Positions 25,325 to 33,906 of a DNA stretch of 51,203 nt are shown piece after piece (the stretch's first letter is position 1; each line of letters begins with the position of its first letter). Both the position numbers and the translations under genes were made by a program. Source of the stretch: Ruminococcus sp. (GTDB lineage Bacteria; Bacillota; Clostridia; Oscillospirales; Ruminococcaceae); NCBI GenBank assembly GCA_024697545.1, contig JAILFN010000112.1:1-51203 (forward strand). The letters are read 5' to 3'. The notes below the pieces were generated by a model. The model saw nothing but the letters and a program-made list of their open reading frames with translations, made no database searches and was not told the origin of the DNA.

Positions 25325-26461
25325 ATGCCTGTCAGGAAAAGTGCGGTCAAGCAGTACATCAAAACGCTTCTTCAAAGCACGCTGCTGCCGCTTTGCTATG
25401 ATTCGGCACGGCGCAGACATCTTAACAAAAAGCTTATACTCTTTGCCGATTCAAACAGCGACAGCCTGCCCGAGTCGATGGAGAGCCTTAAAGCCGAGCT
25501 TGCCGCACGCGGGTTTGAATGCGAGGAACAGTGCTGCGATCTTTCAAAAGCGGGTATGATCGGCGGGCTTGTATATATGTGCCGCTTTATGAGGCGTTAT
25601 GCCGAAGCGGGCGGGGTCGTGGTATGCAATTTCTTTGTGCCGCTGCACGCCTGCAAAAAACGGCGCGGCACCCGCACGGTGCAGGTATGGCATTCCTGCG
25701 GTGCGTTCAAGAAGTTCGGATATTCCACCCCTAGCGACGTTTCCCCGCACTTTAAGGGGAGCGTTTCAAGGAACTTTGACATAGTGACCGTGAGCTCGCA
25801 CGAGTGTATCCCCGCGTTTGAGGAAGCATTCAGGCTGAAAAGCGGGGTCGCCCGTGCGCTCGGTGTACCGAGAACGGACGTTTTCTTCGACAGGGGATAC
25901 GCCGAAAGATGCAGGGAAAAGCTTTATTCCTGCTACCCCGGGCTTCGCGGCAAAAGGCTGATACTTTATCTGCCGACCTTCCGCGGCGATGCTTCACGCG
26001 CTTACAGCGTAGGTGTCGCCGAGATAGAGGCTCTGCGGGACAAGCTGCCCGATGACTGCGCTGTTGCCGTGCGCGAGCACCCGAGGGTCAAGGGCGGCAA
26101 GGTCGAGCTTGAAAAGCTCACGACCAACGAGCTTCTGATATGCGCCGATATGCTGATAAGCGATTATTCATCGGCGGTGTTTGAGTTCGCGCTGCTCATG
26201 AGACCTATGCTCCTGTGGTGTCCCGATCTGGGCGAATACCTTTCGGAGCGTGACTTCTATCTTGACATACAAAAGGATATGCCCTGTCCCGTCGTCACCG
26301 ACAGAACGGAACTGGGGCAGATGATACTTCGTGAACTTAAAGCGCCCGATCTGACAAGATACAGGGCTTTCAACGATAAATATATGTCCGCCTGCGACGG
26401 CAATGCAACAAAGCGCACGGCGGATCTCTTTAACAGAAAGGATTTTCAACATAATGGCTGA
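25325..26461 (+). CDS. CDP-glycerol glycerophosphotransferase family protein (TagB/TagF-like)
   Basis: A 378-residue enzyme of the family that transfers glycerol- or ribitol-phosphate from CDP-alditols in teichoic-acid-like polymer synthesis. Seen: VQVWHSCGAFKKFGYST, VPRTDVFF, LYLPTFRGDA, and ICADMLISDYSSAVFEFALL followed by RPMLLWCPDLGEY, all typical of the catalytic domain. The family's long N-terminal extension is short here. It overlaps the next gene by 8 nt. Because it sits with an ABC exporter of the TagGH/Wzm-Wzt type, it probably builds or primes the exported polymer; the exact alditol cannot be told from sequence. Confidence 0.9.
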   Translation: MPVRKSAVKQYIKTLLQSTLLPLCYDSARRRHLNKKLILFADSNSDSLPESMESLKAELAARGFECEEQCCDLSKAGMIGGLVYMCRFMRRYAEAGGVVVCNFFVPLHACKKRRGTRTVQVWHSCGAFKKFGYSTPSDVSPHFKGSVSRNFDIVTVSSHECIPAFEEAFRLKSGVARALGVPRTDVFFDRGYAERCREKLYSCYPGLRGKRLILYLPTFRGDASRAYSVGVAEIEALRDKLPDDCAVAVREHPRVKGGKVELEKLTTNELLICADMLISDYSSAVFEFALLMRPMLLWCPDLGEYLSERDFYLDIQKDMPCPVVTDRTELGQMILRELKAPDLTRYRAFNDKYMSACDGNATKRTADLFNRKDFQHNG

Positions 26462-27308
26462 AAAGGGTTATTTTTACAGCACAAAAAGCAATGCTAAAAC
26501 GGGTCTCGGGATGATAATCGAGGAACACAGGGGTCAGGCAAAAAAGATCATGAACCTTTCCCTCAACCATCTCAAAGCTACCTACAAGGGTGCGCTGCTC
26601 GGACCTGCCTGGGCGATAATCAAGCCGAGCTTTACGCTGTTCATACTCTGGTTCGCGTTTTCCGTCGGGCTGCGCGGCAACGGCATGGTAAACGGCTATC
26701 CGCGTTTTTACTTCATGCTTTCGGGATATGTGCCTTGGTTCTATATTAGCGAAGCGATACTTGGGGGAGCAAGGTCGGTGCGAAGCAACAGGCAGTATGT
26801 AACAAAGCTCAGCTTCCCGATGTCGAACATCATGACCTTCACGAATCTGAGTTCGATGTACATACATCTTATACTGCTTGTGATAATGTATGTAGTTCTG
26901 TGGGCAGGCGGGTACTGCCCGAGTGTCTATAATTTACAGATACTTTACTACCTTCCGATGATGTTCATATATTTCTGGGTGCTGACCTGGACCACTGCGC
27001 CCATGGCGGCGTTCAGCAAGGATTTTGAGAGTCTGGTGAGCTCGATAATGACGGGACTCTTCTGGCTTTCGGGTATCGTATATGACACCACAAAGGTCAA
27101 GAACAGCGTGATACGTCACCTTTTTTATTTCAACCCCGTGAACTACTTCATCAACGGTTACAGACGGACGTTCCTTTACAATCAGCCGATGTTCTCGGCG
27201 GACAACAGGACCGAGACACTTATAATGTTAGCGGAGCTTCTGGGGCTGATACTTATGGGCAGCTTCTATTTCAAGCGTCTGCGTAAGCTGATACCCGATG
27301 TACTGTGA
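26454..27308 (+). CDS. Polysaccharide/teichoic acid ABC exporter, permease
   Basis: A 284-residue ABC-2 membrane protein with about six hydrophobic segments. The N-terminal amphipathic part (NLSLNHLKATYKGALLGPAWAIIKPSFTLFILWFAF) is characteristic of TagG/Wzm/RfbA permeases that export lipid-linked polymers; FNPVNYFINGYRRTFLY near the end is another family segment. I use the ATG of MAEKGYF, with GAAAGGA upstream. The ATPase gene follows 18 nt later. Confidence 0.9.
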   Translation: MAEKGYFYSTKSNAKTGLGMIIEEHRGQAKKIMNLSLNHLKATYKGALLGPAWAIIKPSFTLFILWFAFSVGLRGNGMVNGYPRFYFMLSGYVPWFYISEAILGGARSVRSNRQYVTKLSFPMSNIMTFTNLSSMYIHLILLVIMYVVLWAGGYCPSVYNLQILYYLPMMFIYFWVLTWTTAPMAAFSKDFESLVSSIMTGLFWLSGIVYDTTKVKNSVIRHLFYFNPVNYFINGYRRTFLYNQPMFSADNRTETLIMLAELLGLILMGSFYFKRLRKLIPDVL

Positions 27309-27326
27309 TCGACAGGAGATATATAA

Positions 27327-28307
27327 ATGAGCGAAGAGATAAATAACAACACGGCGGCAGAGCAGACAGAGCCCGCTGCCGAAAAGATAGATGCTTCCGA
27401 AACAGCCGCGAAGGTCGCACAGCTCGACCTTGACAGCGATGAGGACGTTTTTGACAATATGCAGTTCCCCGAGCCCGATTACAGCGCCCCGCCCGCGGTG
27501 GAGTTCCACGGCGTTGTAAAGAGCTACTACCTTTATAAAAGCGAAAAGAGCCGCTTTAAGGCTATGTTCACAGGCAACAGGGGAGTGCCTCAGCACGATG
27601 TTCTCGACGGGCTCGATTTCACCATCTACCCCGGAGAGTCGGTGGGATTCATCGGCAGGAACGGCGCGGGCAAGTCTACCATATTAAAGCTGATAACGGG
27701 AGTAAGCTTCCCGACGAGCGGAGAGATAACCGTCCGCGGAAAGGTCGCGGCGCTGCTGGAGCTTACCGCAGGCTTTACTCAGGACATGACGGGCAGGGAG
27801 AATATCTACACCAAATGCCTGCTGCTCGGTCTCAGTGAGACAGAGATCAGGGAGATAGAAGAGGATATCATAGAGTTCGCCGAGCTTGAGGAATACATAG
27901 ACCAGCCTGTGCGTACCTATTCGAGCGGTATGCGTATGAGGCTCGGCTTCTCGATAAACATCAACATAAAGCCCGAGATACTCGTTATCGACGAGGCGCT
28001 TTCGGTCGGCGATGCGAGATTCAGAAAGAAGTGCCGCAACGCGATACTTCAGCTGATACACAGCGGCGTTACCGTTCTGTTCGTATCACATTCGACAGAC
28101 GCGCTGACGGGCACCTGCAACAGAGCGATATACTTAAAGGACGGCAAGGTACACTTCGACGGTTCGGTGGTAGAGGCACTTGATATGTACAACGCCGACG
28201 TTGAGGAGATACGCAAGCGCATCCGTGAAAAGCGCCGCGCCAAGAAGCGCAAGGCAAAGCAGCGCCTGAAGCAGCTGAAAGAACAGCAGGAGAAGGAAAA
28301 GAAATGA
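27327..28307 (+). CDS. Polysaccharide/teichoic acid ABC exporter, ATPase
   Basis: A 326-residue ATPase of the TagH/Wzt type. An acidic N-terminal extension (1-55) precedes the nucleotide-binding domain with Walker A GRNGAGKST (110-118), signature YSSGM (198-202) and Walker B ILVIDEA (218-224). FKAMFTGNRG before the core is usual in this family. The C-terminus is a highly basic, coiled-coil-like tail (KKRKAKQRLKQLKEQQ) rather than the carbohydrate-binding domain of O-antigen Wzt proteins. With the preceding permease it should move a polymer across the membrane. It overlaps the next gene by 4 nt (ATGA). Confidence 0.93.
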   Translation: MSEEINNNTAAEQTEPAAEKIDASETAAKVAQLDLDSDEDVFDNMQFPEPDYSAPPAVEFHGVVKSYYLYKSEKSRFKAMFTGNRGVPQHDVLDGLDFTIYPGESVGFIGRNGAGKSTILKLITGVSFPTSGEITVRGKVAALLELTAGFTQDMTGRENIYTKCLLLGLSETEIREIEEDIIEFAELEEYIDQPVRTYSSGMRMRLGFSININIKPEILVIDEALSVGDARFRKKCRNAILQLIHSGVTVLFVSHSTDALTGTCNRAIYLKDGKVHFDGSVVEALDMYNADVEEIRKRIREKRRAKKRKAKQRLKQLKEQQEKEKK

Positions 28308-29107
28308 TAATAGATTTTCATACCCATGCTTTCAATCCGAAGATCGCCGATAAGGCGATAGCACAGCTGGAAGCGAATGCGGGATTCCCGCCGCTGACGC
28401 GCGGAAGAACAGAACAGCTTATCGACCGCATGGACGAATGGGGCGTTGACAAAAGCGTACTGCTCTCCATAGCCACAAAGCCTACTCAGCAGAAGGTCGT
28501 GAACAACTGGGCGGCGAAGATCGACAAGTGTGAGCCGCGGCTTATCGCTTTCGGCAGCGTACACCCCGATGCCGAGGATCGCTGCGAGGAGGCGGAGCGC
28601 ATCAAAAAGCTGGGGCTTCACGGCATAAAGCTGCACCCCGATTATCAGAGGTTCATGGTTGACGACCCGAGGGTGGACGAGCTTTACAGCTTTATCGAAG
28701 AACTGGGTCTGCCCGTGATATTCCACGCGGGGTTTGACGTGGTCTCGCCCGAGCTGGTACACTGCCCGCCCGAGAGAGCGCTGAAGCTCATCAAACGTCA
28801 CCCGAAGCTGAAAATAGTTCTTGCACATCTGGGCGGCAACGAACGCTGGCAGGAGGTATATGACATACTCGCGGGGGTCGGCGAAGAGATGTATTTTGAC
28901 ACCGCCTTTACCTCAGCCTGCCCCGACAGCCTTATGCTTTCGATAATACGCAGACACGGCGCCGACAGGATACTTTTCGGAAGCGACTGCCCCTGGGACA
29001 GCGCTGCCCTTATAGCCGAAAAGCTGCTGAGGATAGACCTGACGGACGATGAACGCGACCTTATATTCTCAAAGAACGCGCTTGCGTTATTGGGTATGAA
29101 TGACTAA
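28304..29107 (+). CDS. Amidohydrolase family 2 protein
   Basis: A 267-residue metal-dependent TIM-barrel hydrolase. It starts MIIDFHTHAF (HxH metal site), has GIKLHPD and VIFHAGF with further metal ligands, LAHLGG, and RILFGSDCPW with the catalytic Asp. These fit the amidohydrolase-2 branch (decarboxylases and lactone or amide hydrolases). It is translationally coupled to the exporter ATPase gene (ATGA overlap), so it belongs to the operon, but its substrate and any role in polymer export are unknown. No clear terminator follows. Confidence 0.87.
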   Translation: MIIDFHTHAFNPKIADKAIAQLEANAGFPPLTRGRTEQLIDRMDEWGVDKSVLLSIATKPTQQKVVNNWAAKIDKCEPRLIAFGSVHPDAEDRCEEAERIKKLGLHGIKLHPDYQRFMVDDPRVDELYSFIEELGLPVIFHAGFDVVSPELVHCPPERALKLIKRHPKLKIVLAHLGGNERWQEVYDILAGVGEEMYFDTAFTSACPDSLMLSIIRRHGADRILFGSDCPWDSAALIAEKLLRIDLTDDERDLIFSKNALALLGMND

Positions 29108-29163
29108 TAATATCGCCTATTATGTGACTATTTTAGTGAATAATGAAAAAATAAAAACTAAGC

Positions 29164-29192
29164 TTGACATAGTTGACACAACGTGTTATAAT
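29164..29192 (+). promoter_or_regulatory. Consensus promoter of the chain-length/tyrosine-kinase genes
   Basis: TTGACA at 29164-29169, a 17-nt spacer and TATAAT at 29187-29192. A second TTGACA lies within the spacer. The transcript has a leader of about 150 nt. Confidence 0.87.
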
Positions 29193-29235
29193 GTTAATTG
29201 TCATATTATGACGAAATAACGTATTTATTAATTAT

Positions 29236-29329
29236 AACAGGCTTTTCTGTTGTTGTTACAGCCGTCGGCCATCGCCGAAAACCGCAAATCAGACTAATGC
29301 GGGGAGGGGCAATGTGGAGCCAGCCTGTT
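29236..29329 (+). promoter_or_regulatory. Structured 5' leader, riboswitch-like, upstream of the chain-length determinant gene
   Basis: AACAGGCT (29236-29243) is fully complementary to AGCCTGTT (29322-29329), closing a domain that contains three hairpins: CTGT/ACAG (29247-29261), CGGC/GCCG (29266-29277) and CCGCA/TGCGG (29282-29302). The closing stem ends 5 nt before the GGAGGT ribosome binding site, so folding could affect translation. I did not recognise the GEMM (c-di-GMP-I), c-di-AMP or other common riboswitch consensus. Confidence 0.5.
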
Positions 29330-29346
29330 TGTATGGAGGTAAATTG

Positions 29347-30105
29347 ATGGAAAACGAAAAGTCAATGGAAATAGACCTTCGGGAAATATTCTATCTTCTG
29401 CTCTCAAGACTTCCGTTTATATTATTGCTGACGGTGATCGGCACAATAGCAGGCTTTGCCTATGCAAAGCTCGTGATGCCCGTTCTGTATACATCGTCTA
29501 TATCAATATATGTAAACAACGCCAATGAGAATGCAGTGGCAGAACAGGACAGAGCTCAGGCAGCCGATATCCAGGCTTCAAAGGCGCTGGCTTCTACCTA
29601 TATCGTTATCCTTAATGACGATATCGTTTACGACAAGGTCTCTGAGATGCTCTTTGAGGAGTATGACATAAGGGATCTTGAAAAGGTGTTCAATGTCAGC
29701 TACAAGGACAGCGAGCCTTATATTTCCGCAGGGCAGATCCGCTCCCGCGTTAATATATCCTCTGTCAACGACACCGAGGTCATCCAGATCACTTCCACTA
29801 CCGAAAATGCGAGCCTTTCCGCAGCGATATGCAGCGACATCGCAGCTATCGCCCCCGACCTTCTGACCCGTGTTACAAAGGCGGGTTCGGTCGAAAGCAT
29901 CGGTTCCGCAAAGGTGCCTTCGGGACCTTCCGCGCCGAATGTGAAAAAGGTGACTGCTCTCGGCTTGCTGGTGGGAATGGTCATCTCCATCGCTATCGTT
30001 ATAATTTCCTTCCTGCTTGATACCCGTATCAAGTCTGCTGAAGATTTCAAGAAGAGATTCTCCGATGTGCCCGTGCTCGCGGAGATACCCGATCTGCTAG
30101 CTTGA
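29347..30105 (+). CDS. Polysaccharide chain-length determinant (Wzz/CapA-like)
   Basis: A 252-residue membrane protein of the Wzz/YveK-CapA type, which modulates polymer length and activates a partner tyrosine kinase. One membrane helix near residues 25-47 (LPFILLLTVIGTIAGFAYAKLV), an extracellular part of about 160 residues, then PSGPSAPNVKK just before a second helix (LGLLVGMVISIAIVIISFLL) and a short cytoplasmic tail (RIKSAEDFKKRFSDVPVLAEIP) that typically contacts the kinase. I use the ATG preceded by GGAGGT. The kinase gene follows after 15 nt. Confidence 0.92.
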   Translation: MENEKSMEIDLREIFYLLLSRLPFILLLTVIGTIAGFAYAKLVMPVLYTSSISIYVNNANENAVAEQDRAQAADIQASKALASTYIVILNDDIVYDKVSEMLFEEYDIRDLEKVFNVSYKDSEPYISAGQIRSRVNISSVNDTEVIQITSTTENASLSAAICSDIAAIAPDLLTRVTKAGSVESIGSAKVPSGPSAPNVKKVTALGLLVGMVISIAIVIISFLLDTRIKSAEDFKKRFSDVPVLAEIPDLLA

Positions 30106-30120
30106 TGGGAGGTACAGTAT

Positions 30121-30930
30121 ATGAGTAAAGAGAAAAAGGTGAAGACCAAAAGGGCTTCAAAGCATAAATATTCCACGCTTCTCGATAAGGAGCTTTCGTT
30201 CCAGGCTACCGAGGCTTACAAGACACTTCGTACAAATCTCGTCTTCTCGCTCTCAACAAAGGGCAAGAAGGTTTTCGCGGTAACAAGTGCAATGCAGCAT
30301 GAGGGTAAGTCTACCCTTTGCGCGAACCTTGCGCTGACCTTTGCACAGATGCAGGCGAGAGTTCTCGTTATCGACGCCGACCTCAGAAAGCCTGTTCAGC
30401 ATAAGCTGTTCAAGCTCAAGAACAAGGAAGGTCTTTCCACACTTCTTGCAGGCATGAGTTCCTTCAAGGAGGTCGTGAATGAGGATATCATTCCCGGACT
30501 TGACGTAGTTACCTGCGGTCCTATCCCCCCCAACCCTTCCGAGATGCTCGCTTCCGAAAATATGAAGCAGCTGCTTTCCGAGCTCAGCAATTACTATGAT
30601 TACATCATGATAGATACACCCCCCGTAAACGTCGTTACCGATGCGCTTACCATGACAGATTCTATGGCGGGCGTTGTAATGGTCGCAATGTCGGGTGCTT
30701 CTACCTATGACGCATATCAGCACGCGCTTGAGGCGATTGAATTCGCGAACGGTTCTGTCCTCGGCACCGTTATCACAAGAGTTCCCGTTTCCAACGGCAA
30801 GGGCGGATACAGACGCTACGGCAGATACGGTTACTACCGTTACAGCAGATACGGCTACGGTTACGGCTATGGCTACGGCGGTTACGGCTACGACACTGCG
30901 GCGCTCAAGAAACAAAACGAGGAATCGTAA
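30121..30930 (+). CDS. BY-type tyrosine kinase (CapB/EpsB-like)
   Basis: A 269-residue cytoplasmic autokinase of the bacterial tyrosine kinase family, partner of the upstream membrane activator. Walker A is SAMQHEGKST (56-65), Walker A' VLVIDADLRK (81-90) and Walker B YIMIDTPP (161-168). EAYKTLRTNL near 31-40 matches the segment that mediates ring assembly. The C-terminal tail (230-257) has 13 Tyr in 28 residues alternating with Gly and Arg, the autophosphorylation cluster. It should regulate export or length of a surface polysaccharide. No cognate phosphatase gene is adjacent; the amidohydrolase upstream is not a PHP-type phosphatase by sequence. Confidence 0.94.
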   Translation: MSKEKKVKTKRASKHKYSTLLDKELSFQATEAYKTLRTNLVFSLSTKGKKVFAVTSAMQHEGKSTLCANLALTFAQMQARVLVIDADLRKPVQHKLFKLKNKEGLSTLLAGMSSFKEVVNEDIIPGLDVVTCGPIPPNPSEMLASENMKQLLSELSNYYDYIMIDTPPVNVVTDALTMTDSMAGVVMVAMSGASTYDAYQHALEAIEFANGSVLGTVITRVPVSNGKGGYRRYGRYGYYRYSRYGYGYGYGYGGYGYDTAALKKQNEES

Positions 30931-30948
30931 TATCAATACAGAAAACAG

Positions 30949-30975
30949 TAGGGCGGCTTTTTTGGGGTCGCCCTA
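30949..30975 (+). terminator. Hairpin between the kinase and epimerase genes
   Basis: TAGGGCG (30949-30955) pairs with CGCCCTA (30969-30975) around a 13-nt loop. The T run lies in the loop, not after the stem, so it is an inefficient terminator at best. Confidence 0.35.
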
Positions 30976-30998
30976 TAATAATGAAAGGACGTATAGCT

Positions 30999-31844
30999 AT
31001 GCTGACTGAAAAGACTCTGGGCAGGATAAGCTTTGCTGCTGACGAAAACGGCGCCGAGCTGCATTCGCTCAGGCTGGACGACGAGGAATACCTCTGGCAG
31101 TGCGGGGACGCATGGAAGAGGTATGCGCCCGTGCTTTTCCCGTTTATATGCTCACCCGCAAGCGGCAGCTACCGTGCGGGCGGAAGGGAATACAGAATGC
31201 CGGGGAACCACGGCTTTGCCCGCGACAGCATGTTTGAAAAGACCGCTGAGACCGAGACTTCCGTTACCTACAGCCTGACGTCAAACGATAAGACCCGTCA
31301 GTGGTATCCTTATGATTTTCGGCTGGAGATCACCTATGCGCTTATCAGCGGCGGGGTCGAGGTAAGGCACACCGTAAAGAATAACGGCAGCGGCACCATG
31401 TACTTCTACCTCGGCGGACACCCCGCGTTCATCTGCGATATCGAGGCGGGCGAGAGCTTTATTGAGTACGAAAAGCCCGAGACGATAGTTCAGCCTACCC
31501 CCGACGGTCAGCGCACCGTGCTCGACAACGCTGCAAGACTGCCCCTCAACAGAGAGCAGTTCAGATATGATGTTATCATGAAGGACGCTCCCGAAAGCGG
31601 CGCTGTGACTCTTCGCAAGCCCGACGGCGGCTATGTAAAGCTCAGCTTCCCCGATTCGGGGTGCATCGCAGTATGGACGGGCACCTCTGCCGACGCGCAG
31701 TTTATCTGCCTCGAACCGTGGACGAGCGTTCCCGTCTACGCCGACGACGATACTCCCGATATTGAGAACAAGGCGCACGCAAAGGCTCTTGCGGCGGGCG
31801 GGGAATATTCCTACGTTTACCGCATAGAGATAGGTAAGGCATAA
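30999..31844 (+). CDS. Aldose 1-epimerase family protein
   Basis: A 281-residue cytosolic enzyme of the galactose-mutarotase superfamily, interconverting anomers of sugars or a related ligand. Seen: [41 protein letters not shown] with the family His, [10 protein letters not shown] with a second conserved His, and [16 protein letters not shown] near the active-site end. The sequence resembles the LacX-like branch more than classical GalM. I start at the ATG preceded by GAAAGGA with 9 nt spacing. It overlaps dtd by 1 nt. No promoter of its own was found, so it may depend on readthrough from the kinase operon. Confidence 0.88.
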   Translation: MLTEKTLGRISFAADENGAELHSLRLDDEEYLWQCGDAWKRYAPVLFPFICSPASGSYRAGGREYRMPGNHGFARDSMFEKTAETETSVTYSLTSNDKTRQWYPYDFRLEITYALISGGVEVRHTVKNNGSGTMYFYLGGHPAFICDIEAGESFIEYEKPETIVQPTPDGQRTVLDNAARLPLNREQFRYDVIMKDAPESGAVTLRKPDGGYVKLSFPDSGCIAVWTGTSADAQFICLEPWTSVPVYADDDTPDIENKAHAKALAAGGEYSYVYRIEIGKA

Positions 31845-32302
31845 TGCGGGCGGTATTGCAGCGCGTGACACGCGCGCAGGTGGAAGTTGAAGGAAAGGTC
31901 ATAGGCAGCATCGGCAACGGACTGCTGATCTTACTCGGTGCGGGGCATGAGGACACCGAGGCAGACTGTGAGAAGATGGCGGATAAGATATCAAAGCTCA
32001 GGATATTCTCGGACGCCGACGGAAAGACTAATCTTTCGATAAACGATGTCGGCGGGGATATCCTCGTGATATCCCAGTTCACCCTTTACGCCGACTGCTC
32101 TCACGGCAACAGACCGAGCTTTATAAACGCAGGCAAGCCCGACGAAGCGGAACGCCTTTACGAGTATTTCAAGGTCTGTGCTGCCGGGCACATAAACGGC
32201 AGGGTGGAATGCGGCAGCTTCGGCGCGGATATGAAAGTATCTCTGTTAAACGACGGTCCGTTCACCATAGTGCTGGAATGCAGGGACGGGAAAATACTGT
32301 GA
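31844..32302 (+). CDS. dtd: D-aminoacyl-tRNA deacylase
   Basis: A 152-residue enzyme that removes D-amino acids (and Gly mischarged on tRNA-Ala) from tRNA. The family opening [15 protein letters not shown], the catalytic-pocket motif SQFTLYAD and the C-terminal NDGPFT (family NxGPxT) are all present at the usual spacing, and the length matches the family. The start codon overlaps the epimerase stop (TAATG), indicating translational coupling. Confidence 0.95.
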   Translation: MRAVLQRVTRAQVEVEGKVIGSIGNGLLILLGAGHEDTEADCEKMADKISKLRIFSDADGKTNLSINDVGGDILVISQFTLYADCSHGNRPSFINAGKPDEAERLYEYFKVCAAGHINGRVECGSFGADMKVSLLNDGPFTIVLECRDGKIL

Positions 32303-32354
32303 TATGCCCACTATTTTGTAATCAAACTGCAACCTATTTTTAGTAATAAAAACA

Positions 32355-32383
32355 TTGACGTAATAAAAAAAGTGTAGTATAAT
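32355..32383 (+). promoter_or_regulatory. Promoter of the WG-repeat lipoprotein gene
   Basis: TTGACG at 32355-32360, a 17-nt spacer and TATAAT at 32378-32383. The leader of about 110 nt contains GC hairpins (for example CAGCCT/AGGCTG near 32435-32463). Confidence 0.82.
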
Positions 32384-32499
32384 ATACCTGTGTAGAAAAA
32401 GCTCGAAGGGCGTAGTGCGCCCGTGCGGGCGTGCAGCCTGAAGAGATAAAAATAAAAGGCTGTGACAGGACGAAAGAGACAGACATTTAGGAGGAAAAG

Positions 32500-33840
32500 A
32501 TGAAGAAAGCATTTTTGAAGCCGCTCGCGGCAGTAGCTGCGGCTGCGCTGCTGGCAGGCTGTACGCTGCCCGGAGCGCGTGTGCAGGACGACGATTATTA
32601 CAACGGGGATCTTGATACCACCCCTGCGAAGAACGACCAGATCATAAACTACGTCTGGCATCTTGAGCCATGCATCACGGCGGAAAACATAATAGTATTC
32701 GACGGAAGTCAGGTAGACCCCGACGCTTCGGACAAGAGCGATATGTATGAACGCATCGCCGTGATCTCGAGAAGCGGTGTTTACGGATTTATCGACTACG
32801 GCGGCAACATAATCGTTGAGCCCAACTATAAGTATTACTTCGTGGCACCTAACGGTCAGATCGTGCTTTATAACAACCTTGACGAAAAGGGCGAGCAGCG
32901 CGAATACTGCACCCTCGATGAGGACGGCAAGGTGACGGATCAGTATTACGGTGAGCCGAGTGCGCGCGTAAAGTATTACTACGATGACGAGAACAAGGCG
33001 ATATACAGCGCAAAGGAATCCGAGGACTGGACGGTACGCAGATATGAGGACAAGAAGACGGTAGTTGCCGTTAAGGCGGACGTTCTCGATAACGGAATGA
33101 GCATCGAGGTCGTTGATCCCGATCCCGGCACGGAGCGTTACGGAATGGTCAATCAGGACGGCGTTGTGCTGGATTTTGAATACGAGAGCTTTTATGCTCC
33201 GACCTTTAAGGGCACGGGCGTTACCGCAGTTGCACTAAAGAAGGACGGCAAGTGGGGCTACGTTGATTCAAAGGGCAAGGAGCTGATCGGATTCACCTGC
33301 GATGAGGTATTCAGCTCATATAACGGAGAGCTCACAGACGACCCGAATTCGGGTCACCCCTACCTCTATTCCGAGGAATTTGTGCCCGTCAGCATCAACT
33401 ATTCGTTCGGCTATTATAATATGGACGGACAGTGCGTCGTGAAATCCAGCGAATTCTCGCAGGCAAGACCCGTTCACCACGGCAAGGCTTGGGTGAACGA
33501 CGGTACTGCATGGGGCGTTATCCGCTTCGGCGAGGAGGAAGAGGAAGAGACCACCACCACCACTACCACCACCACGGGAAGCACGAATTCCTACACCGAC
33601 AGCACCTACTACAGCGAGGCAACGGTCACCTTTACAAAGCCGATATACACCGACCCTGCCGTTGACAGCGATACCGATACCACCCCCTGGTCTGATACCG
33701 AGCCCTGGTCTGACACCGAGCCTTCCGATACCGAACCCTGGTCCGATACCGAGCCGTGGTCTGATACCGAACCCTCAGAGCCTGAGCCCGCAGACACCGA
33801 TCCCGTTGATACCGGTGAGTGGGAAGATCCGACATACTGA
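32500..33840 (+). CDS. WG-repeat lipoprotein with Thr-rich and PWSDTE-repeat tail
   Basis: A 446-residue surface lipoprotein (lipobox LAGC, Cys21). The body contains WG/KWG-type beta repeats (VYGFIDYGGNIIVEP, KKDGKWGYVDSKGKELIG, FGYYNMDGQ, TAWGVIRFGEE), which in other proteins form propeller-like surfaces with unknown ligands. The tail begins with EEEEEETTTTTTTTT and continues with an 18-bp tandem repeat encoding PWSDTE, giving a very acidic, probably extended stalk up to the C-terminus. The lipid anchor is N-terminal, so the stalk would project outward or interact with the wall. AGGAGG precedes the ATG. The function is unknown. Confidence 0.85.
   Translation: MKKAFLKPLAAVAAAALLAGCTLPGARVQDDDYYNGDLDTTPAKNDQIINYVWHLEPCITAENIIVFDGSQVDPDASDKSDMYERIAVISRSGVYGFIDYGGNIIVEPNYKYYFVAPNGQIVLYNNLDEKGEQREYCTLDEDGKVTDQYYGEPSARVKYYYDDENKAIYSAKESEDWTVRRYEDKKTVVAVKADVLDNGMSIEVVDPDPGTERYGMVNQDGVVLDFEYESFYAPTFKGTGVTAVALKKDGKWGYVDSKGKELIGFTCDEVFSSYNGELTDDPNSGHPYLYSEEFVPVSINYSFGYYNMDGQCVVKSSEFSQARPVHHGKAWVNDGTAWGVIRFGEEEEEETTTTTTTTTGSTNSYTDSTYYSEATVTFTKPIYTDPAVDSDTDTTPWSDTEPWSDTEPSDTEPWSDTEPWSDTEPSEPEPADTDPVDTGEWEDPTY
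33685..33771 (+). repeat. Tandem 18-bp repeat encoding PWSDTE
   Basis: Four 18-bp units (PWSDTE) and one 15-bp unit (PSDTE) in the middle. Near-identity between units (a few T/C third-position changes) suggests recent expansion and possible length variation between strains. Confidence 0.85.
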
Positions 33841-33850
33841 TAAGATCATC

Positions 33851-33883
33851 AAAAGCAGCCTGCAAAAACGGGCTGCTTTTTTT
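33851..33883 (+). terminator. Terminator of the WG-repeat lipoprotein gene
   Basis: AAAAGCAGCC (33851-33860) pairs with GGCTGCTTTT (33871-33880), followed by more T. Confidence 0.93.
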
Positions 33884-33906
33884 GGACAAACCCGTGAAAG
33901 TGGTAT

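Noticed and set aside
28304..29107. Amidohydrolase as the cognate phosphatase (PHP/CpsB type) of the tyrosine kinase
   Set aside because: Motifs fit amidohydrolase family 2 (HxH, GSDCPW), not the PHP phosphatase pattern, and it belongs to the preceding operon.
29108..29160. Terminator after the amidohydrolase gene
   Set aside because: Only a 4-5 bp AT stem (ACTA/TAGT region) without a clear T run; not convincing.
29171..29192. Second TTGACA (29173-29178) as an alternative promoter
   Set aside because: Only 8 nt from the -10 box; the TTGACA at 29164-29169 has the correct 17-nt spacing.
30974..30979. TATAAT just before the epimerase start
   Set aside because: No -35 element at the right distance (GGGCGG instead), and it overlaps a hairpin arm and would start transcription inside the ribosome binding site.
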